Source of the DNA: Pseudooceanicola marinus | GTDB taxonomy: Bacteria > Pseudomonadota > Alphaproteobacteria > Rhodobacterales > Rhodobacteraceae | Direction: 5' to 3' | Assembly: GCF_002786295.1 (NCBI RefSeq) | Contig: NZ_PGTC01000018.1 | Span: forward strand, 186,001-250,000 | DNA: 64,000 bases | Shown: positions 58,846 to 64,000 of the stretch, in pieces | How the letters are laid out: the number at the start of each line of letters is the position of its first letter | Position numbering within the stretch: position 1 is the first letter of the stretch | Made by a program: the position numbers and the translations under genes | Notes under the pieces: model-generated | What the model was told of the DNA's origin: nothing | What the model saw: the letters and a program-made list of their open reading frames with translations, nothing else | Databases searched by the model: none

Positions 58846-59116
58846 TCGAGTACGGCGGACGGCAGGTCAAATCCATCAAGAAGGGCGTCTCAAACGCTGT
58901 CGAGCGCTCAGGAATCGGGCACGTTCGGATCCATGATTTGCGTCATACTGCGGCGGTCACGATGCTTTCCGCGGAATCCCCATCGAGAAGGTGGCGCAGG
59001 TTCTCGGACACTCTAACATATCCGTCACCTACTCGACCTATGGCAGATATCTACCCGAACACATGCAGGATGCGGCGAATGTTCTGGACTTCGCGTCCAT
59101 CTCCAAGCTGAACTAG
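58691..59116 (+). pseudogene. Tyrosine recombinase (integrase) C-terminal relic with two frameshifts
   Basis: The catalytic domain runs across three frames: LTWDRIDFERGVINLR (58691-58795), then VDFVIEYGGRQVKSIKKG and IHDLRHTAAVTMLSA (to about 58970) with the HxxR motif, then IPIEKVAQVLGHSNISVTYS and TYGRYLPEHMQ with the LGH and Tyr motifs, ending at TAG 59114-59116. The N-terminal DNA-binding part is absent. It lies 75 bases from the 3' end of tRNA-Val, the typical integration site. Confidence 0.8.
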
Positions 59117-59190
59117 GTTCAAAGACCCAGAGCGCGCTTCGTCAAGGAGCAGCAAGGCAGTAACAAGTGACTGATAATATTAGTGAAAAG

Positions 59191-59266
<76 letters not shown>

Positions 59267-59314
59267 GACGGACGCCCGATTACCCCAAAGCGGCAGAGGG
59301 GTGCAAGTGGTGAC

Positions 59315-60091
59315 ATGACAAAACCTCCGTTCATGGTCTTCACCGATCTCGATGGCACCCTGCTGGACCACGAGACCTACTCCTACGCGGCCGCCCTGCC
59401 CGCCCTGTCGCAGCTGCGTGCGCGCAACGTGCCTGTGGTCCTGGCCTCCTCCAAGACCGCGCCGGAGCTGCATGCCCTGCGCGAGGAGTTGCGGCTGACC
59501 GCCTCGCCCGCCATCGTGGAAAACGGCGCCGGGCTGCTGATGCCGCACGAGGCCCCGCCAGAGGCGCCCGAGACCTACCAGCGGCTGCGCGCCGCGTTGG
59601 ACGAGATCGCCCCCGCGCTGCGCCGCCATTTCCGCGGCTTCGGAGACATGGGACCCGAAGGTGTGATGGCCGATGCGGGGCTGCCCGCCGACAAGGCGCG
59701 CCTGGCCTGCCAGCGCGCTTATTCCGAACCGGGTCTTTGGGACGGCAGCGCCGAAGAGCGTCGCGCCTTCCTGGAGGCGCTGAAAGAAAAAGGCCTGCAC
59801 GCCCGACGTGGCGGCCGCTACCTGACGCTCTCGTTCGGCGGCACCAAGGCCGATCGCATGGACGAGGCTGGCGCCCTCTTCGATCGCCCCCATACCATCG
59901 CACTCGGCGACGCGCCCAATGACCGCGAGATGCTGGACCATGCCGACATCGGCGTCATCATCGCCAATCCCCATGGTGCGCCGATGCCCGAACTTTGCGG
60001 CGAACGTAGCGGCAGCATCCTGCGCAGTAGCAAAATCGGCCCTGCGGGATGGAACGAGATGATGCTGAAGTTAATATCAAGACTGACCTGA
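59315..60091 (+). CDS. HAD phosphatase, mannosyl-/glucosyl-3-phosphoglycerate phosphatase family
   Basis: A 258-residue HAD-IIB hydrolase of the MpgP group: motif I VFTDLDGTLLDHETYSY (nucleophile Asp in DLDGT), a motif II Ser in LASSKT, a cap domain, and motif IV IALGDAPNDREMLDHAD. With the adjacent GpgS-like synthase it should remove the phosphate from glucosyl-3-phosphoglycerate to give the compatible solute glucosylglycerate. It precedes gpgS by 19 bases. Confidence 0.85.
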   Translation: MTKPPFMVFTDLDGTLLDHETYSYAAALPALSQLRARNVPVVLASSKTAPELHALREELRLTASPAIVENGAGLLMPHEAPPEAPETYQRLRAALDEIAPALRRHFRGFGDMGPEGVMADAGLPADKARLACQRAYSEPGLWDGSAEERRAFLEALKEKGLHARRGGRYLTLSFGGTKADRMDEAGALFDRPHTIALGDAPNDREMLDHADIGVIIANPHGAPMPELCGERSGSILRSSKIGPAGWNEMMLKLISRLT

Positions 60092-60110
60092 ACGACGAGG
60101 GGGACACCCG

Positions 60111-61331
60111 GTGGCAGACTTTCACCAGAACGGCAACATTGCCACCATCCACAACCTGCGCACGCGCTCGTCCGAGGATATCACCCGCGAACTGAACAGC
60201 TTCGGCGCCAGTCGCAAGATCTCCCTGGTGCTGCCCTCGCTCTATTCCGAACTGGAAGGCGACGCGCTGCCCAACATCCTCAACGAACTGGCGCAGGTGC
60301 CCTATCTGCACCGGATCGTCATCGGCCTCGACCAGGCGACCGAAGACCAGTACCGCCACGCGCGGGAGTTCTTCTCGGTGCTGCCGCAGAACCACGTGGT
60401 GATCTGGAATTCCTCGCCCCGCATGCAGGCGATCCAGGACCGGCTGGCGGGACTGGGCCTGGGGCCGATCGAGGACGGCAAGGGCAAGAACGTCTGGTCC
60501 TGCCTGGGCTTTCTGATCGCCTGCGCCGACAGTTCGGTGGTGGCGATCCATGATTGCGACATCGTCACCTATGAAAAGGACCTGCTCAACCGGCTGGTCT
60601 ACCCGGTGGCCAACCCCTCCTTCCCCTACCAGATTTCCAAGGGGTTCTACGCGCGGGTCGGCAGCAACAAGATGAACGGCCGGGTCAGCCGCACCCTGGT
60701 CTCGCCCATCCTGATCGCGCTGAAACGCACCATCGGGGATCGCGACTACCTCGACTACCTGCGTGCCTTCCGCTACCCGCTGTCCGGCGAGATGGCGATG
60801 CGCACCGGCATCCTGCCCGACCTGCGCATCCCCTCGGACTGGGGGCTGGAGATCGGGGTGCTGTCAGAGGCCTGGCGCAACCTGGCACCAAAATCCGTCT
60901 GCCAGGTGGAGATCGCGGACAACTACGACCACAAGCACCAGGATCTTTCGCCGGAGGACAAGACCAAGGGCCTGTCGCGCATGTCCATCGACATCTGCAA
61001 GGCCATGTTCCGCAAACTGGCCGCCGACGGCACCGTCTTCAACGAGGAGGTTTTCCGCACGCTGAAGGCCACCTACTACCGCTCCGCCCTGGACCTTCTG
61101 GACAGCTACTACAACGACGCCAAGGCCAATGGCCTCTACGTCGACCGCCATGCCGAGGAAACGGCGGTGGAGCTGTTTGCCGAGAACATCATCGCCGCCG
61201 GGCACATGTTCCTCGCCAACCCGCACGAAACCCCCTTCATCCCGACCTGGAACCGCGTCCATTCTGCCGACCCGGACCTGATGTCGGACATGCTGAAGGG
61301 CGTGGCCGCGGATCTCGAAGAATACAAGTAA
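60111..61331 (+). CDS. gpgS: Glucosyl-3-phosphoglycerate synthase-like glycosyltransferase
   Basis: A 406-residue GT-A glycosyltransferase with the nucleotide-sugar motif D148-C-D150 in VVAIHDCDIVTYEKD and the conserved block KGKNVWSCLGFLIA ahead of it. GLEIGVLSEAWRNLAP and NYDHKHQDLSPEDKTKGLSR are typical of bacterial GpgS enzymes, which join glucose from a nucleotide sugar to 3-phosphoglycerate. It starts with GTG after GAGGGGG. It follows the phosphatase gene and faces the phosphorylase gene. Confidence 0.88.
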   Translation: MADFHQNGNIATIHNLRTRSSEDITRELNSFGASRKISLVLPSLYSELEGDALPNILNELAQVPYLHRIVIGLDQATEDQYRHAREFFSVLPQNHVVIWNSSPRMQAIQDRLAGLGLGPIEDGKGKNVWSCLGFLIACADSSVVAIHDCDIVTYEKDLLNRLVYPVANPSFPYQISKGFYARVGSNKMNGRVSRTLVSPILIALKRTIGDRDYLDYLRAFRYPLSGEMAMRTGILPDLRIPSDWGLEIGVLSEAWRNLAPKSVCQVEIADNYDHKHQDLSPEDKTKGLSRMSIDICKAMFRKLAADGTVFNEEVFRTLKATYYRSALDLLDSYYNDAKANGLYVDRHAEETAVELFAENIIAAGHMFLANPHETPFIPTWNRVHSADPDLMSDMLKGVAADLEEYK

Positions 61332-61344
61332 CGCGCCCCGAGGC

Positions 61345-61400
61345 AGGGGGCGCTGCCCCCGTCTCCGTGCCGGAGACTCCCCCGGAGTATTTCTGACGAC
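61345..61400. repeat. Double-hairpin repeat ending in GGAGTATTT
   Basis: GGGGGC-GCT-GCCCCC (61346-61360) and GTCTCCG-TGC-CGGAGAC (61361-61377) stand in tandem, followed by CCCCCGGAGTATTT. Elements of this look recur in Rhodobacterales genomes by recollection. An inverted partial copy (AAATACTC within a CTCGGAAAAAATACTCTCG stretch, about 61509-61530) lies 110 bases on. It sits between convergent genes and may terminate both. Confidence 0.55.
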
Positions 61401-61581
61401 GTGAAGAGGCGGGACGGTGGCCCCCGTAGCGGCCGACTTTCGCAAGGGGCGCGTGCCACGCCCGACGTCCGGGAGGCTGTCACCTCTCCGGGCCCCGCCC
61501 CCTCGTTCACCTCGGAAAAAATACTCTCGCCGAAGGCAGGTGCCAGTCAGATCCACGCCCTGAAACGATCACGCGCCCGGC

Positions 61582-63330
61582 CTAGCCGCGGTTGGTGATC
61601 CAGCGGCACTGGTAGGGCGCGAAGGGAATCGGACCGCCATCGGGGCGGATCGCCTCGCCCGAGAGCAGGTCCACCCAGTCCTCGCCGTCGATCAGGTTGA
61701 TCGCCATCGCGTCGATCTCCAGCGCATCGTCGGAGACGTTGTGCAGGGCAAAGATCGACTGATCGCGATCCAGGCTCTGCCGCCAGAGGCCGAAGATGCG
61801 GTGATCCAGTTGCAGGGTGAACTGCGTGGCATTGGGGTGGAAGGCGCGCTGACGGCGGCGGATGCCGATCCGGCGGCGCATTTCCTCCAGCACCTGGTGC
61901 TGGGTGGTCGAGGGATCCTCCAACAGCCCGTGCAGCTCCTCGTAATCCCAGCGGTGACGGTTGATCGCGCGGTTGTGGCCCGACTTCTCCACCCCGTCCT
62001 GGTCGTTGGGGGTGGCCAGCAGTGAGTGGATGTAGAAGGCCGGGATGCCCTCCAGCGCCATGACCAGCGACTGCGACGCCAGAAAGCGTTCGATCTGGTG
62101 CGCGTCCTCGCCCGCGAAGGTGCCCTTCATCGCTTCAAACCAGGTGATGTTCAGCTCATAGGGCGCCTCGCCCCCGCCCGGCAGCGCGCGCATCGACACG
62201 CGGCCGCCGAAGTCCTTCATCTTCTGCACCACCTCGCCGGTGTCCTCCGGCGTCAGTATGCCCTCGGCGGGGCGCATGCCGATCCCGTCATGGGAGGCGG
62301 TGAAGTTCAGGTAGGCGCAGCCCAGTTGCGCCGGCGGCATGGAGCCCTGCCAGCGGATCAGGTTCTTCGCCGTGCCCGACAGCATGGCATGCAGGACCAG
62401 CGGCGGCAGGGAGAAGTTGTAGACCGCATGGGCCTCGTTCCGGTTGCCGAAATAGCTGAGGTTCTCCGCGTTCGGCACATTCGTTTCGGTCAGCAAGATA
62501 ATGGATTCACTGGAAAAATCCGCGAACAACCGCATCAGGCGCACAATGGCGTGGGTCTGCGGCATGTGGATCGACTTGGTGCCGATCTGCTTCCAGATAA
62601 AGGCCACCGCGTCCAGCCGGATGATCCGCACGCCGTTGTCGACATGCAGGCGCATCACCCGCAGGAATTCCTTCAGCACCTCGGGGTTGCGGAAGTCCAG
62701 GTCGACCTGGTCATGGCTGAAGGTGCACCAGACATGGCGGATCCCGCGCGAGGTGTTCACCTCCCGCAGAAGCGGGTGGGTCCGTGGGCGCACCACGTCG
62801 CTGAGGTCGTCGTCGGGCGAGGCCTCGAAGAAGAATTTGTCATAAGGATCATGGCCTTGACGGTAGGCGTTAAACCAGGCAGAGCTGCTGGAGACGTGGT
62901 TCAGCACCAGGTCCGACATCAGCAGGAACTCGGACCCGATCCGCTGGATGTCCGACCAGTCGCCCAGCACCGGGTTCACCGCGCGGTAGTCCGTCACCGC
63001 GAAGCCGTCGTCGGAGGTCCAGGGGAAGAAGGGCAGGATATGCACCCCGTTGACCACCCCCGACAGATGCGTGTGCAGGAAGTGGCGCAGCAGATCCAGC
63101 GGCTTGTGCTGGCCGTCGACGATCGAGTTGCCATAGGTGATGACCAGCGCATCCCGTTCCGACCATTGCCGATTGCCCGGCACCCGGCCCCGGCGGCGGC
63201 GGGTCGTACCCTCGGGCCAGAAGGCCTCGGCCAGCTCCTCTGCCAGGGTCTCGACCTCGTGATCGGGATAGATCTGGCGCACCAGCGTTTCCAGCTTGTG
63301 GTGGAAGGTCGACGAGGACTCTGCGGTCAT
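61582..63330 (-). CDS. GH13 (subfamily 18-like) glucosylglycerate/sucrose phosphorylase
   Basis: A 582-residue GH13 enzyme. Catalytic residues are in GVRIIRLDAVAFIWK (nucleophile Asp), IILLTETNVPNAENLSYFG (acid/base Glu) and NFTASHDGIGMRP (transition-state Asp). LPFFPWTSDDGFAVTDY, in the beta-2 region, is the signature of sucrose-phosphorylase-type GH13_18 enzymes. Beside a GpgS synthase and phosphatase, glucosylglycerate phosphorylase is the best reading: reversible release of glucose 1-phosphate. The ATG at 63330 has GGGAG upstream; longer starts have no support. Confidence 0.87.
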   Translation of the reverse strand: MTAESSSTFHHKLETLVRQIYPDHEVETLAEELAEAFWPEGTTRRRRGRVPGNRQWSERDALVITYGNSIVDGQHKPLDLLRHFLHTHLSGVVNGVHILPFFPWTSDDGFAVTDYRAVNPVLGDWSDIQRIGSEFLLMSDLVLNHVSSSSAWFNAYRQGHDPYDKFFFEASPDDDLSDVVRPRTHPLLREVNTSRGIRHVWCTFSHDQVDLDFRNPEVLKEFLRVMRLHVDNGVRIIRLDAVAFIWKQIGTKSIHMPQTHAIVRLMRLFADFSSESIILLTETNVPNAENLSYFGNRNEAHAVYNFSLPPLVLHAMLSGTAKNLIRWQGSMPPAQLGCAYLNFTASHDGIGMRPAEGILTPEDTGEVVQKMKDFGGRVSMRALPGGGEAPYELNITWFEAMKGTFAGEDAHQIERFLASQSLVMALEGIPAFYIHSLLATPNDQDGVEKSGHNRAINRHRWDYEELHGLLEDPSTTQHQVLEEMRRRIGIRRRQRAFHPNATQFTLQLDHRIFGLWRQSLDRDQSIFALHNVSDDALEIDAMAINLIDGEDWVDLLSGEAIRPDGGPIPFAPYQCRWITNRG

Positions 63331-63889
63331 GTGAGCGTGGCTCCCTTGTGACGTCCTCTTGATGTCCCAGATCGCGCAAGGGGTTTCAAGCGCGCAGCGC
63401 CGCCGTGCCCCGGTCGGGCCTCTCGCAAGGCCCGCCGGCGCTGCAAATGGCCGTAACCTGTGCACAGCCACCGGCGGCGCGCGCCGGGCCGCACGATTCG
63501 CCGTGGTCACCATGCGGCCCGCCGCGACCCGTTCGGCACTACATCCCGTGGCAACGCCGCACGTCTGAGTTGAGGCAGACGGGAAAGCATATCCGCTTTA
63601 CACGCCCCGATGCCCGAAACCCGTGTCTGCCGGGTGACGTTCCGGGCCAGCAAGGCCGAAACCGGACCCAAACAGGGTTGACAGATGCCGGGGCGCTCCG
63701 CCCAATGTCGGGAATTATCGGTTGTTTATCCGGCATTTGTCCGCCCCGGCTGCACCACCCGACAGGCCCTGTGGCCGGATCGCACGCAGGTACGGGCCGA
63801 TGCGACGGAGCCATTAGCCTCCCTGCCCGCCTTCGGGATAGACGGAACGGAACCAACGGCCGGATCTGGAATGACGTAAGAGGTTCTTA
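63331..63889. other. 559-base gene-free region
   Basis: This lies between the divergent phosphorylase gene and the exported-protein gene at the window end, so it carries both promoters. Base composition drops in GC near 63700-63740 (GGAATTATCGGTTGTTTATC). No gene, repeat or clear promoter pair is supported. Confidence 0.4.
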
Positions 63890-64000
63890 ATGCGGTTTGG
63901 CCCCGGCATGCTTTTCCCGAAGCCGCGCTTGTCCCGTCTCAGCACGCAGACCCTTCTCGGCGCGGGTCTGCTGGCAGGTCTGTCGGGTCTTCCCGCAGCC
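63890..64000 (+). CDS. N-terminus of an exported protein (3' partial)
   Basis: An ATG at 63890, preceded by AGAGG, opens a frame to the window end with MRFGPGMLFPKPRLSRLSTQ then TLLGAGLLAGLSGLPAA, a basic start and hydrophobic core ending in an Ala-rich cleavage region: a signal peptide. The rest of the protein is beyond the window. Confidence 0.6.
   Translation, partial: MRFGPGMLFPKPRLSRLSTQTLLGAGLLAGLSGLPAA

Overview
The window reads as chromosomal DNA of a GC-rich alphaproteobacterium, most likely a Rhodobacterales (Roseobacter-type) species. This is inferred from gene families and style: two TRAP transporter sets, many ATGA/GTGA-overlapped operons, typical small roseobacter proteins, and hairpin repeats ending in GGAGTATTT. 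No rRNA, CRISPR array or intact insertion sequence was seen. Two tRNAs are present: Asn(GTT) and Val(TAC).

Layout. 1-8.1 kb holds small genes (some resembling a phage spanin pair), an AtoE short-chain fatty acid transporter, a cupin, a LuxR-type and a LysR-type regulator, and two secreted low-complexity proteins. 8.7-20.2 kb is a nine-gene, almost entirely translationally coupled operon. It joins an RsbU/RsbV/RsbW-type partner-switching module and a hybrid histidine kinase to a membrane polysaccharide apparatus: DUF3131, acyltransferase 3, BcsA-like GT2, DUF3131 and a peptidoglycan-binding-like secreted protein. This is the best candidate for an undescribed system. 20.2-37.7 kb is an indole-3-acetate catabolic island: iacHABICDEFG followed by a TRAP transporter, a ketopantoate-reductase-like gene and a class II aldolase, with a second TRAP transporter divergent from it and a MarR regulator (iacR-like) at the far end beside a broken catalase relic.

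37.9-49.8 kb is mixed: an EnvZ-like kinase, a metallo-beta-lactamase-fold protein, tRNA-Asn, an inositol monophosphatase, an ABC importer operon ending in a glycerophosphodiester phosphodiesterase, an MFS permease and an outer-membrane beta-barrel protein. 50.2-58.0 kb is a second ring-cleavage cluster under a divergent LysR regulator: extradiol dioxygenase, Rieske ferredoxin, FAD hydroxylase, MFS permease, alpha/beta C-C hydrolase, FAH-family protein and a cyclase-family metal hydrolase. Its substrate cannot be read from the sequence. Three copies of a TGAATG/CATTCA inverted repeat punctuate this cluster.

58.0-59.3 kb is a decayed integration site beside tRNA-Val: a frameshifted tyrosine recombinase, an in-frame chimera of a GapR/DUF2312 protein with that recombinase, and another broken gene. 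59.3-63.3 kb is a glucosylglycerate locus (phosphatase, GpgS synthase, GH13 phosphorylase) for making and recycling a compatible solute. The window ends in the start of another exported protein.
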